Shown here: in pieces, positions 16,638 to 25,344 of the stretch
Position numbering within the stretch: the first letter of the stretch is position 1
How the letters are laid out: every line of letters begins with the position of its first letter
NCBI GenBank assembly: GCA_038231395.1
Contig: JBBRLL010000005.1
Coordinates: 1 to 64,000 of the forward strand
DNA from: Stagnihabitans sp038231395
Lineage (GTDB): Bacteria > Pseudomonadota > Alphaproteobacteria > Rhodobacterales > Rhodobacteraceae
Length of the DNA: 64,000 bases
Reading direction: 5' to 3'
Notes under the pieces: model-generated
Seen by the model: the letters and a program-made list of their open reading frames with translations, nothing else
The model's database searches: none
Told to the model about the DNA's origin: nothing
Program-made: the position numbers and the translations under genes

Positions 16638-19600
16638 ATGAAACCTTCCTTCGCACTCGATTTCCGTGACGGTCTCGTCACCCTATTGCACCGCACCTCC
16701 CGCGGGTGGAGCCAGGTCGGCTCCACCGCCTTTGGTGCGCCCGACTTTGACGAAGCTTTGGGCTATCTGCGTGCCACTGCACTTGGGCTGTCGCCCCGGG
16801 GGATCACCACCAAACTGGTGATCCCGAACGAGCAGATCCTGTACAAGCAGGTCTATGCACCCGGCCCGGAACCCGCCAAGCGCAAGCGCCAGATCAAGGC
16901 CGCGCTGGAGGGGGCGACGCCCTATCCGATCGACGATCTGGTCTATGACTGGTGGGGCACCACTGGCGATTTGCAGGTGGCGGTCGTGGCCAAGGAAACT
17001 CTGGCCGAGGCCGAGGCCTTTGCCTCCGAGCATCGGTTTAATCCGGTCAGCTTTGTGGGTGTGCCCGAGAATGGGGCTTTTCTGGGTGAGCCGTTCTTTG
17101 GCCCGACCTCGGTATCGACCGCCCTGCTGGCCGAGGGTGAGAAGGTTGAACGCGATTCCGATCCGGTCACCGTCATCGCCCGCGAATTGCCGCGTGCGGA
17201 GCCTTTGGTTCCCCCCCAACGCGCGCTGCCGCCGCCGGACCGGACGTCCGCCGCTATTGCCACCCCAACAAACCTTCCCGAACCGTCCGAGACCAAGCCG
17301 GAAGCGCCTCTTGGCGTTACAGAGCCGTTCGTTTCAGAACCCTACGGTTCAGCGGCTGCCGCACCCCCGGTTGCGACATCGCCCGCAGCCGATGCCCCTT
17401 TGAAAACTGCGGAGCCGCGCCGGTGGGAACCCCTAAAGGATCTGCCGAACAAAGCGCCGGTGGAGGCGCCAGCCCCGGCACAAGTTCCAGCTCCAGCCTT
17501 TGCACCACCCGTGGCCGAACGCGTGATCCAGCAGCCGGTCAAAGTCGCCGAGGGTGTGACCGAACCTGTGCCAGAGCCTGTGCCTGCCGCCGTGGCAAAG
17601 TCTGCGCCGGAACCTGCGCCGGAACCTGTGCCAGAGACCGCTTTTGCCGCCAACCCACCCAGACGCGAGCGGGAGGCTTTTGTCGCTCAACCGCGCGAGC
17701 GTCCGGCAAAGCTCACCGATCCGGTTCCCGAAGCCCCGATGGCTATGGATGTCGCCGCCGATCCGCCGATGCCCGAAGATGACACACCTTTAGCACCAGC
17801 GGCAGAGATTGTTGCGGCCTTTGCCAGCCGTCGCACGGCCGCAATTGCAGCAGCGACGGCGGGCACGTTGAAGCCCGCTGCACTCGCCAGCATGGTTCCT
17901 GCGGTCGGACCTGCGCCGACCCAACGCCCGGCCTCGCCTCCGCAAACCACGCCTCCACAAACCACGCCACCGCAAGGGGCAAATCCGCAGTCCATAGTGC
18001 CGCGACCCAACCTTGCCCGGACAGCCTCACCCGGCTCGCGCGAGACATTGCCCTTCCCGACCAAAACCGCAGCCAGCGGCCCAAAACCACCGATCAACAA
18101 ATCGGGCAAGTCCACCGCTTCGGTCACGGCACCCGGCATCGTTGGCGCAAAGCGAGACCGCAATGTCGTGCCCTTGCCCACCGCCGCCAGCCCCAGCGAG
18201 TATGACGCCAACCGCCGCACCACAAAACCAGGCACCGGTCTGGGCAGCAAACCCCTGCCCGTCAAAGGCAAACCGCGCTATCTTGGCCTGATCCTGACCG
18301 GGGTACTTTTGCTGCTGCTGGTCGCGGTGGCAGCGTGGTCCAGCTTTTTCATGGGGGCCACGGACACCACAGGTGCCGGAACGCCCGCCGCCGCTGTGAC
18401 CGGAAGCCTTGCGCCAACGCCAGCACCGACTGCAACCGCAGCGGTGACCCTCCCAAAGCCTGATGCGACGGTGGCTGATACCGGTAAGACTGCTGCCTTG
18501 CCGGATGCCACCGTCGCAGCTTTGCCGGGCCGGACTTCTGAGGCGGTGACAACGGCGACCGCGTCCTCCAGCGCCGCTGCCCCGACAAGCCAGACTGCCA
18601 CGGTCGCACCGACAACCACCGCCGCCAGCGCTGATCCGAGCGCCAAAGTTCCAACCGCAGGCGACGCTGCGGCAAAAGGTGCGGCATCCAAGCTTTCGTC
18701 AGCATCCGCAGCGCAAGCCCTCCCGACTGGCGCTGCTACAGCTTCTGCGCCGACCAGCAAAACGCCTGAGACAGCCATCGCGTCCGCCCAAGGCTCCAAA
18801 CCAACCGCAGGTAAACTGGATACCTCGGTGTCCACCGCAGGCGCGCCCGCTGCCAACGCCGCACCATCGGTCACCCCGGCCCCAACGGTAACACCATCAA
18901 AGCCTGTGGTCACCGCCGCGCTGCCGACCGTTGCTACACCTCCGGTTACTGCTTCGCTGCCATCTCCTGCCCTGCCTTCGGCGACCGCCGCTCAACCGAC
19001 GACTGCCACGCCTGCCTTGGCCGCCCAGCAATCGACGGCTGCCAAGCCCACGATGACCGCTTCGCTACCGACGGCTGCGGCGCCACAGGTTGCCGTCCCG
19101 CAACCGTCAACGGCCTCACCTCCGGTCAGCGCCCCGCAATCAACGACTGTCACGCCCCCGGTTGCAGCCCAACCCATTGTCCCGGTCCCGACGGCAGCCA
19201 AGCCAACGGTAGCCCCACCAACCGCCCCAAAACCGACCGTCGAGCCCGCCCCAAGGACAGAGGTCGCAACGGCGGGCGTGGCCTCTTCCGAGCCATCGGG
19301 GACGCCGCAAGACAAGATCGCCGTTGCCAGCGCCGATCTGCCGCCACAAATAGTTGCGCCTGCGGTCTTGCCCGCAGTGACGGCGGGGGCAGATGTCAGC
19401 CCCGCCGCGGAACTTCCGCCGCCACCCTACGGCACGGTTTACAAGTTTGACGCCGATGGCCGTATCGTGCCAACGCCCGAAGGCATCCTCACACCAGAGG
19501 GCGTTCTGCTTATTGCTGGCAAGCCCAAGGTTACCCCGCCGGTTCGCCCGGCAACGCTTCTGCCTACCCCGATTGCACCGGCAGTGTCTGATCCGGCGGC

Positions 19601-20462
19601 CTCGACCCAGGCGACCGGTGATACGTCGGCTGCCACGATTGCCACGGCCCCACCGGCCGACACCGCCACGCCGGTCCCGTCTGACACAAACACCCAAGCC
19701 AGCATCGCTGCCGTCACCCCTCCCCCACAACCCGCGCCACAGGCCGCCAGCGCGCCGGCCCTTGCACAGGACCCGACGCTGGCGCGCAAGCACCCGAAAA
19801 GCAAACCAGCCAATCTGTCACCGTCCCAACCCACCCCGGATCAGCATGGTGCAGCACCAGATGCGCCGATTGACACCCACCTTGCCGCCCAGCACCCTTC
19901 GGCCCGGCCCGCTGATCTGCCGTCGCCCATCGCGGCCAACAGTGGCGCCGATGCAAGTCTGGCCTCAGCTTCGCTCGCTTCCAACGTCTTTGCGTTGAGC
20001 ACGTCGCTGATCCCACCGGCCCGTCCCGCAAGTCTTGACCGGGCAGCGAACAAAGCCGCCAAAACCGCGTTGATCCAGCCCGTCCAGAAACTTCCATTGG
20101 CGCAAAAGCCGGCAGCGGACCAGCCCGTCGCAGACGCCACGCAGGTTGCCTCGAACTCTGCCGCTCTGGACGCGCAGGTCGAACCTGACACCCAAGCCAC
20201 GGCCCCCAGCCTGCCCACCAACGCCTCGGTCGCCAAACAGGCCACCACCAAACGCGCCCTCAACGAACAGCGGGTGGCGCTGCTGGCGGTCTTCGGCACG
20301 CCCTCCAGCCGGTTTGCAATGATCCGGCAGGCCAATGGGGCGGTGAAGAAGGTGCAGGTTGGCGACTCGATAGACGGAGGCCGCATCGGCGCCATCACCG
20401 ACACCGCGATCCAGTATCAACGCGGCGGTCAGATCGTGACCCTGTCGCTGCCGACGGGCTGA
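16638..20462 (+). CDS. Giant single-pass protein: GspL/PilM-like N-terminus, Ala/Pro/Thr linker, PilP/GspC-like C-terminus
   Basis: A 1274-residue protein. Residues 1 to about 165 look like the cytoplasmic domain of GspL/PilM-type secretion or pilus platform proteins: TTKLVIPNEQILYKQVYAP, then KRKRQIKAALEGATPYPIDDLVYDW. Residues about 166-545 are low-complexity Pro/Ala/Glu. A single transmembrane helix (YLGLILTGVLLLLLVAVAAW) is near 547-570. A second, about 630-residue, Ala/Pro/Thr/Ser region leads to a C-terminal domain (about 1205-1274) with AVFGTPSSRFAMIRQANG, KVQVGDSIDGGRIGAITDTAIQY and GGQIVTLSLP, which resembles the homology region of GspC/PilP. Both family links are weak by eye. Low-complexity proteins like this can be misnamed translation initiation factor 2. 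Neighbours are not secretion genes. Confidence 0.6.
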   Translation: MKPSFALDFRDGLVTLLHRTSRGWSQVGSTAFGAPDFDEALGYLRATALGLSPRGITTKLVIPNEQILYKQVYAPGPEPAKRKRQIKAALEGATPYPIDDLVYDWWGTTGDLQVAVVAKETLAEAEAFASEHRFNPVSFVGVPENGAFLGEPFFGPTSVSTALLAEGEKVERDSDPVTVIARELPRAEPLVPPQRALPPPDRTSAAIATPTNLPEPSETKPEAPLGVTEPFVSEPYGSAAAAPPVATSPAADAPLKTAEPRRWEPLKDLPNKAPVEAPAPAQVPAPAFAPPVAERVIQQPVKVAEGVTEPVPEPVPAAVAKSAPEPAPEPVPETAFAANPPRREREAFVAQPRERPAKLTDPVPEAPMAMDVAADPPMPEDDTPLAPAAEIVAAFASRRTAAIAAATAGTLKPAALASMVPAVGPAPTQRPASPPQTTPPQTTPPQGANPQSIVPRPNLARTASPGSRETLPFPTKTAASGPKPPINKSGKSTASVTAPGIVGAKRDRNVVPLPTAASPSEYDANRRTTKPGTGLGSKPLPVKGKPRYLGLILTGVLLLLLVAVAAWSSFFMGATDTTGAGTPAAAVTGSLAPTPAPTATAAVTLPKPDATVADTGKTAALPDATVAALPGRTSEAVTTATASSSAAAPTSQTATVAPTTTAASADPSAKVPTAGDAAAKGAASKLSSASAAQALPTGAATASAPTSKTPETAIASAQGSKPTAGKLDTSVSTAGAPAANAAPSVTPAPTVTPSKPVVTAALPTVATPPVTASLPSPALPSATAAQPTTATPALAAQQSTAAKPTMTASLPTAAAPQVAVPQPSTASPPVSAPQSTTVTPPVAAQPIVPVPTAAKPTVAPPTAPKPTVEPAPRTEVATAGVASSEPSGTPQDKIAVASADLPPQIVAPAVLPAVTAGADVSPAAELPPPPYGTVYKFDADGRIVPTPEGILTPEGVLLIAGKPKVTPPVRPATLLPTPIAPAVSDPAASTQATGDTSAATIATAPPADTATPVPSDTNTQASIAAVTPPPQPAPQAASAPALAQDPTLARKHPKSKPANLSPSQPTPDQHGAAPDAPIDTHLAAQHPSARPADLPSPIAANSGADASLASASLASNVFALSTSLIPPARPASLDRAANKAAKTALIQPVQKLPLAQKPAADQPVADATQVASNSAALDAQVEPDTQATAPSLPTNASVAKQATTKRALNEQRVALLAVFGTPSSRFAMIRQANGAVKKVQVGDSIDGGRIGAITDTAIQYQRGGQIVTLSLPTG

Positions 20463-20665
20463 TGCAGGCCAGACCCGCCCACCAAAGGGGCGTTTGGCGA
20501 ATTTGTTCAGGCTGGGTCGGGAGATCAAACAAAATCAGGTGACCTTCGGATCCGCATCGGTTTTTGCAAAGCTTGACCTTCCGGCTTCATCTTCCGATCA
20601 TATCTTTGACTTATGGCCCGACTTGGCCCGACACCCTCATTTGCTCCCATTATTGAAAGTTCAGG

Positions 20666-22528
20666 ATGGAAAGTTTTCTGCTGCAAGCGTCGATCTATCT
20701 GGGGGCAGCCGTGCTGGTGGTGCCGGTGTCGGTGCGCCTGGGATTGGGCTCGGTTCTGGGCTATCTGGCGGCCGGCATCCTGATGGGTCCGGTGATGGGG
20801 CTGGCGGGCGCTGGCACCGCCGATCTGCAACACTTTGCCGAGTTTGGCGTCGTCCTGATGCTGTTCCTGATCGGACTGGAGCTGGAGCCGAAAGCATTGT
20901 GGGACATGCGCATCAAGCTGTTGGGCATGGGCGGGTTGCAGGTCGTCCTGACGATGGCGGCAGTGGGCGGCGCCTTGTATGCCATGGGAGCGTCACCACA
21001 GGTCGCCTTGATTGCAGGCACGATCGGGGCGATGTCCTCCACCGCTATCGTATTGCAGACGCTGGCAGAAAAGAACCTGATGCGCACGTCGGGTGGGCGG
21101 TCGATGTTTGCGGTCCTTTTGACGCAAGACCTTGCCGTTGTCCCGATCCTGTCGCTGATGCCGTTGCTGGCGGTGGCAAGTGCAACCACCCCGACCGCAC
21201 ACGCAACAGGGGTAGCAGCCCCTTTGCTGGCGCTGATTGAAAGCCTGCCCGGCTGGCAGATGACAGCGCTGACCCTGGTCATTGTGGCTGCGATCATCCT
21301 GTCAGGCCACTACCTGACCCGCCCGATCTTCCGCTTTGTCCACGCAGCACGCTTGCCAGAGATGTCCACATTCATCTCGTTGCTTCTGGTGCTTGGCATC
21401 GCTTTCCTGATGATGCTGGTCGGCCTGTCCCCGGCACTTGGCACTTTTGTCGCTGGGGTGGTTCTGGCAAACTCTGAATTCCGCCACCAGTTGGAGGCCG
21501 ATTTGCAGCCCTTCAAGGGCTTGCTGATGGGGTTGTTCTTCATGACGGTCGGTGTCGGCATCAACTTCGCCCTGATGATCCGTGATCCGCTGACCGTGAT
21601 CGGCCTTGTTCTGGGGTTGATCGCCCTCAAGGTCGTGGTGCTGTTCGTGATTGGCTGGCTGTTTCGCCTGCGTTTGCGCGACCGGACCCTGTTCGCGCTT
21701 GGGCTGGCGCAGGGCGGAGAGTTCGGGTTTCTGATCATCTCCATCGCGCGCGGCGAGGGTGCCTTGCCTGTGGTGGCCGGGCAAATGGCGCAGTTGACCA
21801 TATCGCTGTCGATGTTGCTGACGCCGCTGTTGTTTCTGGGATACGAGGGGCTGTCGCGCAGGCTGGCTGCCCGCAACCCCGAACGTCCCGCCGATGTGAT
21901 TGACGAAAAAGGCGCTGTCATCATTGCCGGAGTTGGTCGTTTTGGACAGGTCGTCAACCGGCTGGTGCGCAACTCCGGCATCGCGACCGTGGTTCTGGAC
22001 AGTGACGTGACGATGATTGAAACCCTGCGCCGCTTTGGGGTGAAGGGGTATTATGGCGACCCGTCGCGCCCCGAACTTCTGGAAGCGGCGGGACTAAGCG
22101 AGGCGCAAGTGCTGGTTGTGGCAGTGGATGATCCCGCCAAAGCCACCCAGATCGTGCGCTTTGTACGCAGCAAACGCCCTGACATCCACATCGTCGCCCG
22201 CGCGTTTGACCGGATACATGTCTATGAACTTTTTCAGGCCGGAGCCAACGACATCGTGCGCGAAACCTTTGACTCGTCGGTCCGCGCCGGTCGCTATGTG
22301 CTGGAGAACATGGGGTTTTCCGAATACGAAGCCTCTGCGATGTCCAAGGCCTATTTCCATTTTGATCGGGCCGCGATGCGCGATCTGGCCCAGCTTTGGG
22401 TGCCCGGCCAACCGGTAGACCGCAACCCCGCCTATATCGAGCGCGCCAAAAAGCTCGACCGTGATCTGGAAACCGCCCTGATCAAAGAGGTCTACGAGAC
22501 GCGAACTCTGGATGGTGCCAAAGATTAG
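20666..22528 (+). CDS. CPA2-family K+/H+ antiporter with TrkA-N domain (KefB/YbaL type)
   Basis: A 620-residue inner-membrane cation:proton antiporter. About 12 hydrophobic helices fill residues 1-395, with the CPA2 signatures GYLAAGILMGPVMG, FGVVLMLFLIGLELEP and VLLTQDLAVVPIL. A cytoplasmic TrkA-N Rossmann domain begins near residue 410 (AVIIAGVGRFGQVVNRLV, the nucleotide-binding GxGxxG) and ends near 560 with the conserved NDIVRETFDSSVRAGRYVLENMGF. The family exports K+ or Na+ in exchange for H+ and is gated by NAD(H) or glutathione conjugates. No ancillary KefF/KefG gene is adjacent. The ATG follows TTCAGG. Confidence 0.9.
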   Translation: MESFLLQASIYLGAAVLVVPVSVRLGLGSVLGYLAAGILMGPVMGLAGAGTADLQHFAEFGVVLMLFLIGLELEPKALWDMRIKLLGMGGLQVVLTMAAVGGALYAMGASPQVALIAGTIGAMSSTAIVLQTLAEKNLMRTSGGRSMFAVLLTQDLAVVPILSLMPLLAVASATTPTAHATGVAAPLLALIESLPGWQMTALTLVIVAAIILSGHYLTRPIFRFVHAARLPEMSTFISLLLVLGIAFLMMLVGLSPALGTFVAGVVLANSEFRHQLEADLQPFKGLLMGLFFMTVGVGINFALMIRDPLTVIGLVLGLIALKVVVLFVIGWLFRLRLRDRTLFALGLAQGGEFGFLIISIARGEGALPVVAGQMAQLTISLSMLLTPLLFLGYEGLSRRLAARNPERPADVIDEKGAVIIAGVGRFGQVVNRLVRNSGIATVVLDSDVTMIETLRRFGVKGYYGDPSRPELLEAAGLSEAQVLVVAVDDPAKATQIVRFVRSKRPDIHIVARAFDRIHVYELFQAGANDIVRETFDSSVRAGRYVLENMGFSEYEASAMSKAYFHFDRAAMRDLAQLWVPGQPVDRNPAYIERAKKLDRDLETALIKEVYETRTLDGAKD

Positions 22529-22574
22529 ATTGCGGGTGGGCGTCGAGGGCAGCGGGGATTTCACTCTTAGCGCA

Positions 22575-22645
22575 CATGGACCAAAGACGAGGGTGTCACA
22601 GCCCTTCACCCCCATGGGTTATTTGTGAACAGATGAAAGGGGTCA
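22575..22645 (-). terminator. Conserved 3'-end element, copy B (after cobT)
   Basis: From the cobT stop codon the minus strand reads TGACCCCTTTCATCTGTT, then AAATAA and a hairpin made by GGGTG/CACCC (22591-22611). It matches copies at 9204 and 55773 in sequence and position relative to the stop codon. Confidence 0.45.
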
Positions 22646-23653
22646 TCCGCCCGCCACGCCCGCCTCGGCAAAGGTCAGCATGCCAGAGTGGCACTCGGCA
22701 GCCGCTTTGACGATGCCAATGGCAAGTGCGGCACCAGAACCCTCGCCCAACCGAAGACCCAAAGACAGAAGTGGCGTCTTGCCAAGGGCGGCCAACAGTC
22801 GGGTATGAGCGGCCTCGGCACTGGCATGGCCCGCGATACAGTGATCCAAGGCCCCTGAATCGGCTTGATGCAGGACGGCGGCAGCAGAACACGCGATGAA
22901 CCCGTCAAGGATCACGGCGATGCGCAGGGTCCGGGCGCGCAGCATCGCGCCAGCCATCGCAGCAATCTCGCGCCCGCCCACAGCGGCCAAAACGACGAAC
23001 GGCTCGCGAGAGGTCAGGCGGGCGACACCTGCCCCAACCGCATCGGCTTTGCGTTGCAGGCCCGCGTCATCAACGCCCGTGCCCCGGCCAACCCAATCCT
23101 CTGGCGCACCGCCGAACAGGGCGCAGGCGATGGCCGCCGCAGAGGTGGTGTTACCAATCCCCATCTCTCCGGCAACCAGCAGGTCGGCTTTGGGGTCCAC
23201 CGCATTCCAACCAACCAGCAGAGCAGCCACAAGGTCCGCTTCAGTCATCGCATCAGTTTGGGTAAAATCGGCGGTGGGACGGTCAAGGTCAATGGCGTTC
23301 ACCGTCATCGTCGCGCCAAAGCAGCGCGCGAGCTGGTTGATCGCCGCCCCGCCATGGCTGAAGTTGGCGACCATCTGAGCCGTCACCTCCGGCGGGAAAG
23401 CAGAAACGCCCTTGGCCACAACCCCATGATTTCCCGCAAAAATCGCCACTTGCGGTGCTGTCACACGCGGCGTGTCGGTGCCCTGCCAACCCGCCAGCCA
23501 GATCGCCACATCTTCCAGCCGCCCCAAAGCGCCGGGGGGTTTGGTCAACTGGCTGTTGCGCGCCTCAGCGCCGGCAATCGCCTTGGCATCGGCTGCGGGC
23601 AGGTTGGCCAAAACGATGCGGAAATCAGACAAGGTCAGCGGCGTTTGGGTCAC
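22643..23653 (-). CDS. cobT: Nicotinate-nucleotide--dimethylbenzimidazole phosphoribosyltransferase
   Basis: A 336-residue enzyme that makes alpha-ribazole phosphate for the lower ligand of cobalamin. Family motifs include TKPPGALGRLEDVAIWLAG, IFAGNHGVVAKGVSAFPPEVT, GEMGIGNTTSAAAI and the C-terminal LGLRLGEGSGAALA, which carries the catalytic glutamate. Translation starts at GTG, with GGAGG six bases ahead; an upstream ATG frame extension lacks such a site. cobS and cobU, commonly next to it, are not here. No cobalamin riboswitch is evident in the leader. The 3' end carries copy B of a repeated element. Confidence 0.93.
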   Translation of the reverse strand: MTQTPLTLSDFRIVLANLPAADAKAIAGAEARNSQLTKPPGALGRLEDVAIWLAGWQGTDTPRVTAPQVAIFAGNHGVVAKGVSAFPPEVTAQMVANFSHGGAAINQLARCFGATMTVNAIDLDRPTADFTQTDAMTEADLVAALLVGWNAVDPKADLLVAGEMGIGNTTSAAAIACALFGGAPEDWVGRGTGVDDAGLQRKADAVGAGVARLTSREPFVVLAAVGGREIAAMAGAMLRARTLRIAVILDGFIACSAAAVLHQADSGALDHCIAGHASAEAAHTRLLAALGKTPLLSLGLRLGEGSGAALAIGIVKAAAECHSGMLTFAEAGVAGG

Positions 23654-23745
23654 GGAAAGCCTCCATATCGGTTGGCAAAGGCCTAGCCATTCGGGGCGGA
23701 ATTGGCCAGACGCGACGGACCCTTTGCGCGCCGTTCCCGACAATA

Positions 23746-23774
23746 GAAAAAAGGGCGGCCAAATTTGACCGCCC
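23746..23774 (-). terminator. Rho-independent terminator of carD
   Basis: On the minus strand GGGCGG...CCGCCC form a stem with one internal mismatch and are followed by TTTTTT. It lies 22 bases after the carD stop codon. Confidence 0.85.
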
Positions 23775-23796
23775 CCTTCAATGCAAATTCCGAGTG

Positions 23797-24306
23797 TCAG
23801 GCGGCGCGGCCAACCAGCACTTCGCCGACTTTCTTTTGCGCCCCAGCTTCATCGACACCGGCCACGGCAGCCACTTCGCGGGTCAGACGCTCCAACGCGG
23901 CTTCGTAAAGCTGACGTTCGGAATAGCTCTGCTCGCGCTGGTCATCGCTGCGGTGCAGATCTCGCACGACTTCGGCAATCGCCATCAGGTCGCCCGAGTT
24001 GATTTTTTGTTCATATTCCTGCGCCCGACGCGACCACATGGCGCGCTTGACGCGGGCCTTGCCCTTCAACGTGTCCAGCGCCTTGGTCACCACATCGGGG
24101 GTCGACAGACTGCGCATCCCGATTTCGGTGGCCTTGTGGGTCGGCACCCGCAACGTCATCTTGTCTTTTTCAAACGAGATGACAAACAGCTCCAGCCGGA
24201 ATCCGGCGATTTCCTGTTCTTCGATGGAGATGATTTTGCCGACGCCATGGGCAGGATACACCACGAAATCATTCGGGTGAAAGTCAGGCTTCTTACTCTT
24301 GGTCAT
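23797..24306 (-). CDS. carD: CarD-family transcriptional regulator
   Basis: A 169-residue RNA polymerase-binding factor. The N-terminal Tudor-like RNAP-interaction domain is clear (PNDFVVYPAHGVGKIISIEEQEIAG, then MTLRVPTHKA), and the helical C-terminal DNA-binding domain contains the conserved Trp of the family (AMWSRRAQEYEQKINSG). In alphaproteobacteria CarD helps open-complex formation at promoters with a poor -7 T. The gene is the last of the minus-strand block TPR protein, helicase, S4 protein, FdxA, CarD, but a 305-base gap before it suggests its own promoter. A strong terminator follows. Confidence 0.93.
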   Translation of the reverse strand: MTKSKKPDFHPNDFVVYPAHGVGKIISIEEQEIAGFRLELFVISFEKDKMTLRVPTHKATEIGMRSLSTPDVVTKALDTLKGKARVKRAMWSRRAQEYEQKINSGDLMAIAEVVRDLHRSDDQREQSYSERQLYEAALERLTREVAAVAGVDEAGAQKKVGEVLVGRAA

Positions 24307-24611
24307 TCAGTCGCTTCCTATCGGGCATTGCCCTGAGAGACGAACTATTGCCGGTCAAGACCGAAGTCCTACCGAGTTCATGGCTTGCAGTCGTCAAAAA
24401 AACCGTCCCAAGCGAGCAGCTAAGAGATGGTTCCATCGATCCTTCATAGATTGTGACAAACGTATAACACAAAAAATACGAAATTCCAAGAACCACGTTA
24501 GGCGCTAACACCGCCTTTGGGATTGATCCGAAATGGTTTTTCCACGGCCTTATCAGGAGGGAACACAAATTTGACCGAATCAGGCCATACCTTTGCCGGT
24601 TTCACGCGGCC
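24307..24611. other. Intergenic region between fdxA and carD, AT-rich
   Basis: About 305 bases without a convincing gene. A stretch near 24440-24490 is markedly AT-rich against the GC-rich surroundings and probably holds the carD promoter on the minus strand, but no clean -35/-10 pair can be picked. A 91-codon open frame here on the minus strand overlaps the carD start and has no ribosome-binding site; I do not call it a gene. Confidence 0.5.
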
Positions 24612-24950
24612 TTAACCGCCAGAACCGGCGAGTTCCGAGAAATAGCTCTTGAGTTTGTCTTTCTCGCCGTCCCGCGCCTCTGCGTCGGGCATCGGATCTT
24701 TTTTGGTCACGATCACGGGCCACATCTCGGCATACTTGCGGTTGAAGGTCACCCAATGGTCCAGATCAGGCTCTGTATCCGGGCGGATCGCGTCGGCGGG
24801 ACATTCGGGTTCGCACACGCCGCAGTCAATGCATTCGTCGGGATGGATGACCAGCATGTTTTCGCCTTCGTAAAAGCAATCCACCGGACATACTTCGACG
24901 CAGTCGGTGTATTTGCAGGCGATGCAGTTGTCGATCACCACATAGGTCAT
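24612..24950 (-). CDS. fdxA: Seven-iron ferredoxin FdxA
   Basis: A 112-residue ferredoxin with one [3Fe-4S] and one [4Fe-4S] cluster. The N-terminus MTYVVIDNCIACKYTDCVEVCPVDCFYEG carries the first cysteine set, and CIDCGVCEPECPADAI carries the second. The C-terminal third (WVTFNRKYAEMWPVI, then a Lys/Asp-rich tail) is as in the FdxA family of proteobacteria. It shuttles electrons in the cytoplasm; the partner is not indicated here. It sits between the S4-domain gene and carD. Confidence 0.93.
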   Translation of the reverse strand: MTYVVIDNCIACKYTDCVEVCPVDCFYEGENMLVIHPDECIDCGVCEPECPADAIRPDTEPDLDHWVTFNRKYAEMWPVIVTKKDPMPDAEARDGEKDKLKSYFSELAGSGG

Positions 24951-25002
24951 GGCATTTCCATTCTTCGAAAGCAGCGAGGTCTGACTAGACGAGGCTTGGC
25001 GA

Positions 25003-25344
25003 TCATTCAAGAGATGAAGCGGCGTCCGGCGGCGCTACTGCGTCAAGGTCAAGGTAAAGTGCTTGTGCTTCAGGTGCGGGCCCGCGCCTGTCGCCCAAAG
25101 CGAGGATGCGAATGACGCGGATCCGATCGGAGAGGGGGAAGGTCAGCACATCACCAACACCGACGGCATGGCCCGGTTTGGTACATCTTTGGCCGTTCAG
25201 CCGCAAATGCCCCTCGCCGATCATCGCAGTGGCCAAGTCACGCCCTTTGAAGAACCGCGCCTGCCACAACCATTTGTCCAGCCGCAGTTTTGGCCCGGAC
25301 TGTGGGCCAACCAAGGGGGTAGTCTTTGCCCCCTTCCCCGCCAA
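25003..25344 (-). CDS. S4-domain RNA-binding protein (Hsp15-like)
   Basis: A 113-residue protein with a single S4 RNA-binding domain (LRLDKWLWQARFFKGRDLATAMIGEGHLRLNGQR, then KPGHAVGVGDVLTF), as in HslR/Hsp15. Hsp15 in E. coli binds stalled 50S subunits carrying peptidyl-tRNA. The frame begins with TTG directly after the helicase TGA stop (TGATTG), which implies translational coupling. No ATG occurs before the S4 domain; a second TTG 30 bases further in is an alternative start. The tail after about residue 85 is Asp/Ala-rich. Confidence 0.85.
   Translation of the reverse strand: MAGKGAKTTPLVGPQSGPKLRLDKWLWQARFFKGRDLATAMIGEGHLRLNGQRCTKPGHAVGVGDVLTFPLSDRIRVIRILALGDRRGPAPEAQALYLDLDAVAPPDAASSLE

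Noticed and set aside
16638..20462. Translation initiation factor 2 annotation for the large Pro/Ala-rich protein
   Set aside because: Low-complexity linkers can give such names by composition; there is no GTPase domain.
22529..22642. Cobalamin riboswitch near cobT
   Set aside because: The region is at the 3' end of cobT, not in its leader, and carries only a short 3'-end element with a hairpin.
24293..24568. 91-codon minus-strand frame overlapping the carD start
   Set aside because: No ribosome-binding site or family pattern, and it runs over the carD start region; more likely promoter DNA.
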